In this document: piece after piece, positions 1-7,976 of the stretch
Numbering within the stretch: position 1 is the stretch's first letter
How the letters are laid out: each line of letters begins with the position of its first letter
Assembly: GCA_015493185.1 (NCBI GenBank)
Contig: WGDQ01000396.1
Coordinates: forward strand, 1-16,588
Origin: Planctomycetaceae bacterium
GTDB taxonomy: Bacteria > Planctomycetota > Planctomycetia > Pirellulales > JAEUIK01
DNA length: 16,588 bases
Direction of reading: 5' to 3'
The notes under the pieces: model-generated
What the model was told of the DNA's origin: nothing
The model's input: the letters and a program-made list of their open reading frames with translations, nothing else
Database searches by the model: none
Made by a program: the position numbers and the translations under genes

Positions 1-185
1 TCGCATGGCCTCATTATTTTGTCGGTGCGTTCTGCAAAGACAGAAGTTGGGGAGGCACCGCGGACACCAATGTTTCGACTCTCGAAGTTCATGCCATCGC
101 CCGATGCACGGCCGGCACGCCATCTGTCGCACCGTTCGACGGTGAGCTATGGAGTATTGCCCGAAGCACGGGACAACCTGCTTGT

Positions 186-1739
186 TTATCGGGCCAACGC
201 CGTATGACGCAGCTCGCGCAGGACCGTAACCTTGATTTCTCCTGGATAGGTCAGTTGCTCCTCGCATGCTTTGGCAATATCGCGGCAAATCTTGGCCGCC
301 GTTTCGTCCGTCGTTTTCTTGGCGCTGACGATCACACGCAGTTCGCGACCTGCCTGAATCGCGTACGATTGTTCCACACCAGGAAAGCCCAATGCAATCG
401 CTTCGAGCTCTTCCATCCGTTTGATGTATCGTTCCAGCGTTTCGCGGCGTGCTCCTGGTCGCGAAGCGCTGCACGCATCGGCAGCCGCTACGATCACGGT
501 ATAAGGGAAGTCGATCCGCAAGTCGTCGTGGTGTCCTAGTGCGGCGTGTACGACGTCTGGCCCCTCGCCATAACGTTTCAGCAGGTCGGCACCGATTTTC
601 GGGTGGCCCCCCTCGGCCTCATGATCAGCGGCCTTGCCGATATCGTGAAGTAAGCCGCACCGCCGTGCCAGCTTGCTGTCCAGGCCGATTTCCTCAGCCA
701 TGGCACTGGCCAGAAAGGCCACTTCGATCGAGTGCCGCAACACGTTCTGGCTGTAGCTTGTGCGGAATTTCAGCCGTCCAAGAAGGTGAATGATTCGCGG
801 ATCGAGCCCCACCACATTCGCTTCTTGTGCCGCCTCTTCGCCAACCTGTTGCAGGTGTCGTTCCAGCTCTTCCTGCGTTTGCGCCACAACCTCCTCGATG
901 CGCGAAGGATGGATACGACCGTCGGCAATCAGCTTATTCAGCGCAATGCGGGCCACCTCGCGGCGCACCATGTCGAAGCCGCTTACAATCACCACCCCGG
1001 GCGTGTCGTCGATAATCACGTCCACGCCCGTCGCTTTCTCGAAGGCGCGAATGTTACGGCCCTCGCGTCCGATGATGCGACCCTTCATGTCGTCGTTCGG
1101 AATATCGACCGTGCTGGTCGTTGTGTCGGCCGTATGCCCGGCCGCATAGCGTTGCATTGCGGTGATCAAAGCGTCGCGAGCTTTCGCCTCGACGGTGGCC
1201 GCAATTTTCTTCTCATGTCGGGCAATCAAAGCGCCGGTTTCATCTTGAAGTTCCTGGTCCAGCATCTTCAGCAGCCGCTCGGTCGCCTGCTGCCGGTTCA
1301 AGCCGCTCAGGCGGTGAAGCGTCTCGCGCTGCTGGTCGATCAGGCGATCCAACTCTTCGTTGCGACGTGCCGCGTCCGCGATCTTGTCGGCCAGCTTGCG
1401 CTGGGTGTCGGCCACCATCTTTTGCTGCTTTTGCAGTTCGGTGGCTTGCTGATCGAGCGCGTCTTGATGCTTGTCGAGCTGTCGCTCGCGCTGGTGCAAT
1501 TCGTGCCGGATTTCGGCCAGTTCCTTTTCCGTTTCGGCGCGAATCTGGATCGCCCGCTCTTTGATCTCCAGTTCGGCTTCCTTGCGGCGCGTCTCGATCT
1601 GCTGCTCAGCCCGAGCCAGGATTTCTTGGGCTTTGTGCTCGGCGTCCGTCTGACGGAGATGGTCGAGGAACTTCACCGCCGCGAATGTGCCGATGGCGGC
1701 CACCGCGGCAGTAATGGTTACTAACACAATGGGATTCAC
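186..1739 (-). CDS. rny: Ribonuclease Y
   Basis: Membrane-anchored endoribonuclease that starts mRNA decay (family knowledge). The 517-residue product fits the usual length of about 520. Residues 4-24 form a single N-terminal membrane helix. Residues about 30-200 are a long charged coiled coil rich in Glu, Gln, Arg and Lys. A KH RNA-binding domain follows, with the motif GRIIGREGRN at 220-229. The HD phosphohydrolase domain has conserved His336 and the HD pair His365-Asp366, and HH at 403-404. An open frame continues 89 codons upstream, but that stretch is Arg/Cys/Ser-rich and unlike any RNase Y. I therefore chose the GTG at 1739, which has AGGGAG 6 nt upstream and gives the expected N-terminus. 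The stop is TAA. The gene is transcribed alone, and nothing codirectional is clear on either side. The function call is secure; the start is nearly so. Confidence 0.96.
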   Translation of the reverse strand: MNPIVLVTITAAVAAIGTFAAVKFLDHLRQTDAEHKAQEILARAEQQIETRRKEAELEIKERAIQIRAETEKELAEIRHELHQRERQLDKHQDALDQQATELQKQQKMVADTQRKLADKIADAARRNEELDRLIDQQRETLHRLSGLNRQQATERLLKMLDQELQDETGALIARHEKKIAATVEAKARDALITAMQRYAAGHTADTTTSTVDIPNDDMKGRIIGREGRNIRAFEKATGVDVIIDDTPGVVIVSGFDMVRREVARIALNKLIADGRIHPSRIEEVVAQTQEELERHLQQVGEEAAQEANVVGLDPRIIHLLGRLKFRTSYSQNVLRHSIEVAFLASAMAEEIGLDSKLARRCGLLHDIGKAADHEAEGGHPKIGADLLKRYGEGPDVVHAALGHHDDLRIDFPYTVIVAAADACSASRPGARRETLERYIKRMEELEAIALGFPGVEQSYAIQAGRELRVIVSAKKTTDETAAKICRDIAKACEEQLTYPGEIKVTVLRELRHTALAR

Positions 1740-1745
1740 GTGTCG

Positions 1746-1751
1746 CTCCCT
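1746..1751 (-). promoter_or_regulatory. Shine-Dalgarno site that sets the rny start
   Basis: AGGGAG on the minus strand ends 6 nt before the GTG at 1739. Five other genes here (MFS, queE, queC, the AsmA-like gene and the 109-residue protein) have similar purine motifs 5-6 nt from their starts. This supports rejecting the 89-codon upstream extension of the rny frame. Confidence 0.75.
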
Positions 1752-2095
1752 GCAATGCAGTCGGCTTGTTGTGGTGAGAGCCGACCGCGGCAGAACCCGC
1801 CTCGCCGGACAGCTTCGACTGCTAGCCGCGTCGTTGATCTCCGCCCAGCAAGACCGCTCCTTGCCTTCGCGCTGGGGGGATGAACAACCAGCAATCAGGT
1901 CCAACGACAGCCGCTCATCGATCGTGATGGGGCTTAACGCACCGCAACCACGACCTTGAGTGCTCGTCGCGCAGGGAAGAAAGATGGCACAATGGTTCCG
2001 GCACATACGACGCCAAGCTCTATGAGCCGCGCCGCATCACCGGCACCACGCGTTCGACGTCACGTCGATTCAGGGAAAAGAACCAAATGACACGT

Positions 2096-2518
2096 TCACC
2101 ACGCCGCGACCATGTCCAACTGGTCGCCATCGGGCATGCAAAGCCAAGACAGACAGCACCCTCCGAAAACATGGTTTTCAGAGACTGCCTTGCGTCGAGC
2201 ATGAGCGGGTGTGTCATCCAGCCGTCGTCTCGAGTAGGGCCGTCCTAAAGGCGATGCCGCAGCGGCGTCGGTCTGCACATCCCAACGCGGTTTACCACCG
2301 CAGTCGGGCCCAGTGCTGTTCTCGCCGGCTCGCTCTCGCCCAATCGTTGGCCATTCCTCATCGAAACGACGAGGATCGGCAGCCGCGAGCCCGGCGACCA
2401 GGCCCTCGGGCTGATGACCACGGCGCTGCGGATAACGGCGTAGTCGGTGCTTTGCCTGAGATAGTGTCGCAACAAACCACGCGACCACCCAGCCAAACCA
2501 TGCGAGAAAATGCGTCAT
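2096..2518 (-). CDS. Doubtful 140-residue ORF with an N-terminal hydrophobic segment
   Basis: An ATG-started frame in the rny-tilS spacer. Residues 4-19 (FLAWFGWVVAWFVATL) would make a membrane helix or signal sequence. The rest is polar and rich in Arg, Asp and Ala, with no domain I recognise. No good SD precedes the ATG, unlike nearly all secure genes here. By eye, the third codon positions of its first half are only slightly GC-rich, weaker than in the neighbouring real genes. It may be a lineage-specific gene, a decayed gene, or chance. I list it because it is the longest frame in this spacer. Confidence 0.2.
   Translation of the reverse strand: MTHFLAWFGWVVAWFVATLSQAKHRLRRYPQRRGHQPEGLVAGLAAADPRRFDEEWPTIGRERAGENSTGPDCGGKPRWDVQTDAAAASPLGRPYSRRRLDDTPAHARRKAVSENHVFGGCCLSWLCMPDGDQLDMVAAW
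2161..2183 (-). other. 10-bp hairpin with a 3-nt loop
   Basis: Arms CTCTGAAAAC and GTTTTCGGAG face each other around CAT on the minus strand. All ten positions pair there if one T-G wobble is allowed. On the plus strand the same position is a C-A mismatch, so the RNA form is favoured in minus-strand transcripts, the direction of rny. No T-run follows, so it is not a classical intrinsic terminator. It lies about 420 nt upstream of the rny start. Confidence 0.4.
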
Positions 2519-2758
2519 CGTTGGCCCAGATCGTTGTTTACGGCTGGCTCTTTACTTGAATGCCAGGACGTCGAAAACCCATCGCACCCCGCACGACCTG
2601 CTGCGAGAAGGATGAAGAATCACTTCGCGCTCGGCGCGCTTGACCATGCCACGGCTTCATCTGCCGCAGCAAAGACGCGTTGCCCGAAGCCCATCTTCCT
2701 CTCGCCACACATGCCGCCGAAGTCATTCACCACAACAAGTTTTCAGTCTCATCAATCG

Positions 2759-2920
2759 TCACACATTGGATGGCCCGTTGGGCTTGAGCACGGTGCCGTT
2801 GCAACATGCCTTGCAGGCGAAAAACGTGCTGGCACCTTCGAAGCGCGTCGTTCCGGGCGCTTTCTGCTGTAGCTCGAACCATCCACCTTGGCATCTTAAC
2901 AAACCGCCCACTGTGTGCAA
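2759..2920 (-). CDS. Doubtful small ORF with a CxxC motif
   Basis: A minus-strand frame with possible TTG (2920) or GTG (2911) starts would encode about 51-54 residues and end at TGA 2759-2761. Its C-terminal part reads like real protein: a Trp-Phe-Glu-Leu stretch, then TTRFEGASTFFACKACCNG and a Pro/Asn-rich end. The CKACC cluster and an earlier Cys suggest a metal-binding knuckle. Third positions lean to G or C. Against it, there is no SD, no ATG, and the frame closes with TAA shortly upstream. It could be a small zinc-ribbon gene or a gene remnant. Function unknown. Confidence 0.25.
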   Translation of the reverse strand: MHTVGGLLRCQGGWFELQQKAPGTTRFEGASTFFACKACCNGTVLKPNGPSNV

Positions 2921-3134
2921 ACAAAAGTCGGGTGTTTTCGTTAAACTAACTCGTATGGGAGCTGATAGTTACGACGCAATGGCCTCGGTTCGGCGCAAAC
3001 CGGGCAGTTTGGGACGCCTTTTCCATCCGCGCGGGTTGCAGCTTCGAAGTTCGATAAGACTTGTTATGCCATGGGCGATGTGCCCAGCATGACAAACACA
3101 ACACTCACAGGGGACCGTTTCGACCCCTGATGCC

Positions 3135-4175
3135 ATGCCAGACCCTTGTTTTGATCCAGCCAGAAACTCGACCGATCCGGCCAGCGATGTGTTGCCCGAC
3201 CGATTCGAGAATGCGTTGGCCCAATCGTGGCCGCCAGGGCAGTGGCGCGATGTCACGGTGCTGATCGCCACCTCCGGCGGGCCCGACAGTACCGCGTTGG
3301 CGTGTGCCATGACGCGTTTGAAGCAGGGCGGGGCAGGGCGGTTGTTCCTGGCCCACTACAACCATCGGCTCCGCCACGCAACGGCAGAAGCCGACGCCCG
3401 CTTTGTCCGTGGGCTTGCCGAGCAATTGGGTGTCGGCTTTCGGCACGGTGCGGCCATCGAGCCCCCCGCCAGCGAAGCAAAAGCCCGCGAGGCCCGATAT
3501 CGGTTTTTGGCAGATGCGGCAGCCCAGGTCGGCGCCCGATTCGTCGTCACGGGCCACACGGCCGACGATCAGGCCGAAACGATTCTGCACCGCATTCTAC
3601 GAGGCACCGGCATCAGCGGCCTGGCCGGTATGCGACGAACGCGCCCTTTGGGCCACGCGGTGTTGATTCGGCCGCTGCTCGATGTTCGCCGCGCCGAGGT
3701 GCTGAGCTATCTGGATCGTTTATCGCAACCGTTTTGCGACGATGAGACCAACCGCCTGCTGCACTACACACGAAATCGCATTCGCCACGATCTGTTGCCC
3801 CGTTTGGCAAGCGACTACAACCCGCAGATCGTCGACGCGCTGTTGCGCTTGGGCCAACTGGCCGGCGAAACGCACGAGGCGGTGCAATCTCTGGTTCTTA
3901 CGCTCTACGATCAAGCGGTACACGAAGTCGAGCCGCACACAGTTCGCATCAACATCGCGTCGCTGGAGCAACAGCCCACGCACATGGTGCGCGAACTCTT
4001 CGTCGCCATCTGGCAACGGCAGTGTTGGCCCTTGCAATCCATGGGCTACGAGCAATGGGATCGACTTGCTCAATTCGCGCAACAGGCTGCACCTGATAAG
4101 TCGAAGTGCGTTTTGCCCGGAGCGGTTGTCGTCGAGCGCCGCGGCGCATGCCTTGAGCTGCGCCGTGGCCGGTAA
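3135..4175 (+). CDS. tilS: tRNA(Ile)-lysidine synthetase TilS, short form
   Basis: Cytosolic enzyme that uses ATP and lysine to turn the anticodon C34 of tRNA-Ile(CAU) into lysidine, so the tRNA reads AUA and is charged with isoleucine (family knowledge). The 346-residue product carries the N-type ATP pyrophosphatase P-loop SGGPDST at 47-53. It also has HYNHRLR at 74-80, GHTADDQAETILHRILRGTG at 140-159 and the tRNA-contacting RNRIRHDLLP at 213-222. About 46 residues precede the P-loop, longer than usual. The ATG at 3135 lacks a clear SD, so the start could lie downstream, for instance at GTG 3189. The protein is shorter than the roughly 430-residue E. coli type and seems to lack its full C-terminal domain. 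It stands alone on the plus strand and converges with the MFS gene. Confidence 0.93.
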   Translation: MPDPCFDPARNSTDPASDVLPDRFENALAQSWPPGQWRDVTVLIATSGGPDSTALACAMTRLKQGGAGRLFLAHYNHRLRHATAEADARFVRGLAEQLGVGFRHGAAIEPPASEAKAREARYRFLADAAAQVGARFVVTGHTADDQAETILHRILRGTGISGLAGMRRTRPLGHAVLIRPLLDVRRAEVLSYLDRLSQPFCDDETNRLLHYTRNRIRHDLLPRLASDYNPQIVDALLRLGQLAGETHEAVQSLVLTLYDQAVHEVEPHTVRINIASLEQQPTHMVRELFVAIWQRQCWPLQSMGYEQWDRLAQFAQQAAPDKSKCVLPGAVVVERRGACLELRRGR

Positions 4176-4342
4176 AGGCCCCGCTCACACAAAGGGCCGT
4201 CAGCCCGTACATGTCGGCAGGTTGCGCGCCGTAGTGCTCGAGCGGTCGGCCTGTCGGCAACGGACAAAGCAAGAAGCTACACAACGCGTGAGCGCCCTGC
4301 TCTACGATCGAGCCCACGTATGCCGCGCCGCTAGAGCGAGAG

Positions 4343-5782
4343 CTATTCGACCGGGGCTTCTGCACCGCCTGCCAGCAGCTCGCGCTCTTCGCGTGGCGAG
4401 ATCAAGATTTCGGCCCGATAGCCCCCTCGCAAATGATCGCGAATGGCGATCGCGCCGAAAATAAAGATCAGCAGCGTGGGCAACACGCTCACCAGGCGAA
4501 AAGCCATTGCTGCCCCACGTGCTTCGGCTTCAACCACCACCGTGCGCACATCTTCGGGCAGCTCTTCCAAACGCTGCGTGCTGATCTTTTTCGTTTCTTC
4601 AATGCCGAAAAGCTTCAAAGCCCAGCTCGGCTCTTCGACTACAATCACCTGTTCGGCGTATTCGGCTGGCACGTTCTGCACAGAGTAAACGTCGTAAATA
4701 TAGCCCATGATCGGCAATATCAGAGCGATGGACAGGTTGCCCATCGAGCCGGTCAGCCCCAGCAGAAAAGCGCCCCCCTTGGGAAACCGCTCGGCCGTTA
4801 CGCCCAGCATGGTGGGCCAGAAATACGCAATCCCCAAACCGAACACCGTGGCGTATGTGAAGGCGGTAACCGCGTCGGTCGCCGTGCTCAACAAATACAA
4901 GCCAATCGCCGCCAACGTGGCCGAGCCGGTCAGCAGTCCCACCGGTGATAGTCGATGTGCCAGAGGGCCTGCGAAGTGACGCAGCACGAACATCATGCCC
5001 GAGGTGTAAACCAGTATCAACGTGCCCGAGATCCCCGCCGTTCGTTGCATGACCGAGTTCTGCCATTGCTGCGGTCCTAGTTCGGTGGCAGCGGTAAGCA
5101 ACATGCAAAACGCCCAAAGCAGATACATGGGGCGCAACACCTCACGAAACATTTCGCCGGTCGAAACTCCAGAGGCCACTCGCTCGGTGGGCGGAAACCC
5201 TTGAGGCAAAAACATCAACAGGTAGGCCATGCCGGGCACCAGAATCAGGGCCATTTGCCATTGCCACGAAAGCCCGATGCCCGCCGTTTGAAACGTGCCA
5301 AAGTCGATTCCGTTGCCGATCAGCATCGAGAGCAAACCGCCCAAGATCAGTCCGCCCGGCCACCAGGCGTGCAAGATGTTCAGGTAGTGCGTCTTCTCAT
5401 TCGGGTAAAGCGTTGCGGCCAGGGGATTGATCGCGATCTCCACAAGCCCATTGCCACAGCCGGCCAAAAAGGTGGAGACGAAAAGCACCGTGAAAGCCCA
5501 CTCTCCGTGTGGCGCGAAGATCGTGCCGAACACTCCCACCATATGGCACACCCAGGCGACGATCAGAATTCGCTTCATACCGATGCCGTCGCATATGGGG
5601 GCCCCGATCAACATCGATGCGAACATCCCCCAAAACGCACCGCCGGCAACCATGCCCAATTGGGTTTGCGAAAGATCGAAATCTTGCCCCAGCAACGGCA
5701 GAATGTCGGTACGAATACTGAATGTAAACGCTGAGGTGATCAGCGCGACGCAGCTTCCGATAAACAACGTGCGTTTGTTCAT
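4343..5782 (-). CDS. MFS transporter of the FHS/FucP-like sugar carrier type
   Basis: Twelve-helix inner-membrane carrier, 479 residues. The ATG at 5782 is preceded by AAAGGA 6 nt upstream, so the start is firm. Helices 1-6 fall in about residues 5-193 and helices 7-12 in about 217-447. GCGNGLVEIAINPL at 108-121 and the following LNILHAWWPGG at 134-144 resemble the signature of fucose/glucose:H+ symporters of the FHS group; R24 and D26 in helix 1 also fit a proton-coupled carrier. A polar loop of about 60 residues (364-424), rich in Glu, separates helices 11 and 12, which is unusual for MFS. The substrate cannot be read from the sequence; a sugar or related organic solute is inferred. No sugar-metabolism gene is adjacent. 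The stop is TAG, facing tilS across a 167-bp gap with no strong terminator visible. Confidence 0.85.
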   Translation of the reverse strand: MNKRTLFIGSCVALITSAFTFSIRTDILPLLGQDFDLSQTQLGMVAGGAFWGMFASMLIGAPICDGIGMKRILIVAWVCHMVGVFGTIFAPHGEWAFTVLFVSTFLAGCGNGLVEIAINPLAATLYPNEKTHYLNILHAWWPGGLILGGLLSMLIGNGIDFGTFQTAGIGLSWQWQMALILVPGMAYLLMFLPQGFPPTERVASGVSTGEMFREVLRPMYLLWAFCMLLTAATELGPQQWQNSVMQRTAGISGTLILVYTSGMMFVLRHFAGPLAHRLSPVGLLTGSATLAAIGLYLLSTATDAVTAFTYATVFGLGIAYFWPTMLGVTAERFPKGGAFLLGLTGSMGNLSIALILPIMGYIYDVYSVQNVPAEYAEQVIVVEEPSWALKLFGIEETKKISTQRLEELPEDVRTVVVEAEARGAAMAFRLVSVLPTLLIFIFGAIAIRDHLRGGYRAEILISPREERELLAGGAEAPVE

Positions 5783-6072
5783 GCGAGGTCCTTTACCGAA
5801 ACAACTGATTTCTCAAGTGATCGCTTCGTTCTGCTCATCGCCTGCTCGCCGCAACCCCGCTGGTTCTAAACTTCGCCGCGCCTTTTCAGCGCTGACCAAG
5901 GGCTCAATGCGTTGTCGCAACCAGCGAATGCCGTCAGCAGTTATTTTTCAGACACGGCTGTTTCGCAAATCGTTTGCAAAGATCGAGGTCCGAAAAAAAC
6001 AGGTTGCGACAAGGCACGGGATGTCTCGACGAGGAAAAGTCGAACATGGTCGGGGTGCGTGCCTTTGCCCTT

Positions 6073-6090
6073 CTATGCGCCCTATGCGCC
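6073..6090. repeat. Perfect 9-bp tandem duplication
   Basis: CTATGCGCC occurs twice with no gap, in the spacer between the MFS and glycosyltransferase genes. Confidence 0.8.
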
Positions 6091-6094
6091 GACT

Positions 6095-6115
6095 TCAGCG
6101 ATTGCCATCAGCGAT
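6095..6115. repeat. 8-bp direct repeat, period 13
   Basis: TCAGCGAT at 6095-6102 recurs at 6108-6115 with 5 nt between. Short enough to be chance, but it lies a few bases from the 9-bp tandem repeat. Confidence 0.5.
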
Positions 6116-6387
6116 AGCAAACGGCATCAGGGCAAGCTGGAGTATAAATGCGCCGTAATGCATGTAAATGGCATTGCTATCAAGATTTCCGTTCACGCCG
6201 GCGGTTCGTCGCGTACGATCCGCAACGTCGGCAGCGGCCCCTGGATGCTGCTACTTCGCGCAGGCCCCCCAGTTTCACGGTGTTGTTTGTTGTTTGATCT
6301 AGCATTCAGCTACCGCACCGGTGCGCGCCGACCGTCGATCTCTCTCCATACAGCCCCATAGCGAGAACGGACCGATCGCGACACAAA

Positions 6388-6403
6388 CGTCGAAGCGTCG
6401 AAG
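6388..6403. repeat. Perfect 8-bp tandem duplication
   Basis: CGTCGAAG occurs twice in a row and is followed by a further CG, consistent with slippage. Confidence 0.7.
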
Positions 6404-6642
6404 CGCTCTTTTGTCGAGCGATCTTGACCACGGCCGACCGGCAAACGTACGATGCCGCGCATTTTTGCCGTCAACAGGGCATCGCACGTCAAGCCATGCC
6501 TTTTTCAGGCCGCGTGAAAAAACGCTAAGTTGTTGAACGCACAATTGTTACAGATAAGACGGCCATTTCTCGCGCCGTGCCGGGCCGCCCGGTCGGCCGC
6601 TTCAGCGAAAGCCGTTTCTCCGCTGGACAGGCACATTGACTG

Positions 6643-7926
6643 TTGAGACACACCCTGCAACCCGTTGTCACCGCTGCCGTCAGATATGGCACGCTACCCC
6701 GCCTCGTGGTCCTCGCCCTGTTGTTGCGGTCTGGGGCCGCCGTGTGGTGGCACGTGCGCAGCCAGGGCCAATTCGTCTTTGGCGATACGTTGAGCTACTG
6801 GACGTTGGGCCAGGCGATCGCTTCGGGTGGGCCCTACGTTTACGGCGACGCCCATGTGTTCCGCACCCCCGGCTACCCGCTACTGCTGGCGGCTGTTTTC
6901 CGGTTGGTTGGTCAAGGCGATGTTGCACTGTGGGTGGTGCGGGCCATCCATGTGGCCTTGGGCGCGGCAACCGTGGCAGCCGTTTACGGACTGGCCCGGC
7001 TTGCAACCGGGCAAACACCAACGGCCCGCTTGGCCGGCGCGATCGTGGCCATCTATCCCGGGGCCATCATGCTGTCGATCGTTTTGCTGAGCGAAGCCCT
7101 TTTTTGCCCGTTGATGCTCGCTCATTTGATGTTGTGGGTGCGAGCATGGCAAACCGACAATCGGCTTGGCGCCGCTTGGGCTGCCGCATCGGGCGGCGTG
7201 GGCGGATTGGCCACGCTGGTACGTCCCAGTTGGTTGCTATTCGCACCTGCCGGGCTGTTCGCGTGGTTCGTTTTCGGTTCGCGGCGCCGGCTTGCCGTCC
7301 GCTGGGCTGTTCCGATGTTGCTGGGATGGGCGCTGGTGATGAGCCCGTGGTGGCTTCGCAACGCCCGACTGACCGGCCGATTCGTGCCCACCACACTTCA
7401 AGTGGGAGCGAGTCTCTACGATGGCCTCAACCCACAGGCCGACGGATCGAGCAACATGCAGTTCGTGCAACATTTCCGCCACGAGGTGCAGCGCGAGATG
7501 CCAACGGCTTCGCCCATCGAACGAGAAATCGCCCTCGATCGGCGCCTCCGCAAGGCCGCCCTCGACTGGGCCCGTCGCCACCCGCAAAAAGTAGCCCGCC
7601 TCGCACTGCGCAAATTCTTGCGGATGTGGAACCCCTGGCCCAACGCCCCGGCCCTGGCCCGTTCAAAACTGAGCTGGATTCTGGCGGCCGGCTATGTGCC
7701 AATCGTTGTTGCGGCGGTGGCCGGCTGGTGGATGTGCCGCGCGTTTCGCATGCCACTGTTGCTCTGTTGGCTACCGGCCGTTTACTTTTCAGCCTTGCAC
7801 ATCGTGTTTGTCAGTTCGATTCGTTATCGAGAGCCCGCCATGTTGGGGCTCAGCGTTTTGGCCGCCATGTTCTTCATCAGGTGGGCAGCCTGCCAGAACC
7901 GTTCGGCAGGCCTGCCCGGTGGTTGA
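6643..7926 (+). CDS. GT-C membrane glycosyltransferase (family 39 / ArnT-like)
   Basis: Polytopic inner-membrane enzyme, 427 residues, probably moving a sugar from a polyprenyl-phosphate donor to an acceptor on the periplasmic side (family knowledge). After a first helix (about 20-37) the first external loop carries GDTLSYW at 47-53; Asp48 matches the catalytic acid of GT-C enzymes. It is followed by the typical RTPGYP at 74-79, LLSEALF at 148-154 and LVRPSWLL at 192-199. About ten hydrophobic segments can be counted. At 427 residues it is shorter than ArnT (about 550), and no C-terminal periplasmic domain is visible. The TTG at 6643 is the only sensible start before the first helix; GGACAGG lies 11 nt upstream, a weak and distant SD. 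The AsmA-like gene follows 114 bp downstream on the same strand. Donor and acceptor unknown. Confidence 0.82.
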   Translation: MRHTLQPVVTAAVRYGTLPRLVVLALLLRSGAAVWWHVRSQGQFVFGDTLSYWTLGQAIASGGPYVYGDAHVFRTPGYPLLLAAVFRLVGQGDVALWVVRAIHVALGAATVAAVYGLARLATGQTPTARLAGAIVAIYPGAIMLSIVLLSEALFCPLMLAHLMLWVRAWQTDNRLGAAWAAASGGVGGLATLVRPSWLLFAPAGLFAWFVFGSRRRLAVRWAVPMLLGWALVMSPWWLRNARLTGRFVPTTLQVGASLYDGLNPQADGSSNMQFVQHFRHEVQREMPTASPIEREIALDRRLRKAALDWARRHPQKVARLALRKFLRMWNPWPNAPALARSKLSWILAAGYVPIVVAAVAGWWMCRAFRMPLLLCWLPAVYFSALHIVFVSSIRYREPAMLGLSVLAAMFFIRWAACQNRSAGLPGG

Positions 7927-7976
7927 CTTCGGCAAGGCCGGCAATGCTTCCAAAACCCGTTGCTGCATAGCAAAGC

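Larger units (their letters stand above)
1740..3134. other. 1.4-kb spacer between rny and tilS, no secure gene
   Basis: This long divergent spacer holds the leaders of rny (minus) and tilS (plus). No tRNA, rRNA, insertion sequence or recognisable domain is visible. Open frames exist on both strands, but their composition is Arg/Ser/Pro-rich as expected for shadow frames of GC-rich DNA. The least unlikely are a 140-codon minus frame (2096-2518), a CxxC-bearing minus frame (2759-2920), and a 36-codon minus frame (2620-2730). A hairpin lies at 2161-2183. The stretch 2895-2965 is clearly more AT-rich than its surroundings and is the likeliest promoter zone, but I could not pick convincing -35 and -10 boxes. 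Confidence 0.6.
5783..6642. other. 0.86-kb divergent spacer, no secure gene
   Basis: It holds the leaders of the MFS gene (minus) and the glycosyltransferase gene (plus). Open frames on both strands are Arg/Ser-rich shadows without SD sites or domains. Visible elements are three short direct repeats (6073-6090, 6095-6115, 6388-6403), a GCAAA/TTTGC hairpin at 5965-5977 and a CCGGG/CCCGG hairpin at 6580-6592. The AT-rich stretch 6515-6560 includes TTGAAC (6533-6538), 16 nt, then TAAGAC (6555-6560). This is a weak sigma-70-like promoter candidate about 85 nt ahead of the TTG start at 6643. Confidence 0.55.

Noticed and set aside
1..92. Minus-strand frame starting at ATG 90-92 and running off the left edge (MNFESRNIGVRG...)
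   Set aside because: Only 30 codons are visible, no good SD, and an open run of that length is expected by chance; it needs sequence beyond the edge.
130..176. Two small hairpins after the rny stop (130-144 and 157-176) as an rny terminator
   Set aside because: Stems of about six pairs, one imperfect, with no T-run on the minus strand; too weak to call.
732..1724. 330-codon plus-strand open frame opposite rny
   Set aside because: A shadow of the GC-rich rny coding sequence; rny has conserved domains throughout this span.
1740..2006. 89-codon upstream extension of the rny frame
   Set aside because: Composition is not protein-like, RNase Y starts with its membrane helix, and the GTG at 1739 has a good SD.
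4176..4342. Bidirectional terminator between tilS and the MFS gene
   Set aside because: Only four-pair stems (for example GGCC...GGCC over the tilS stop) and no T-runs.
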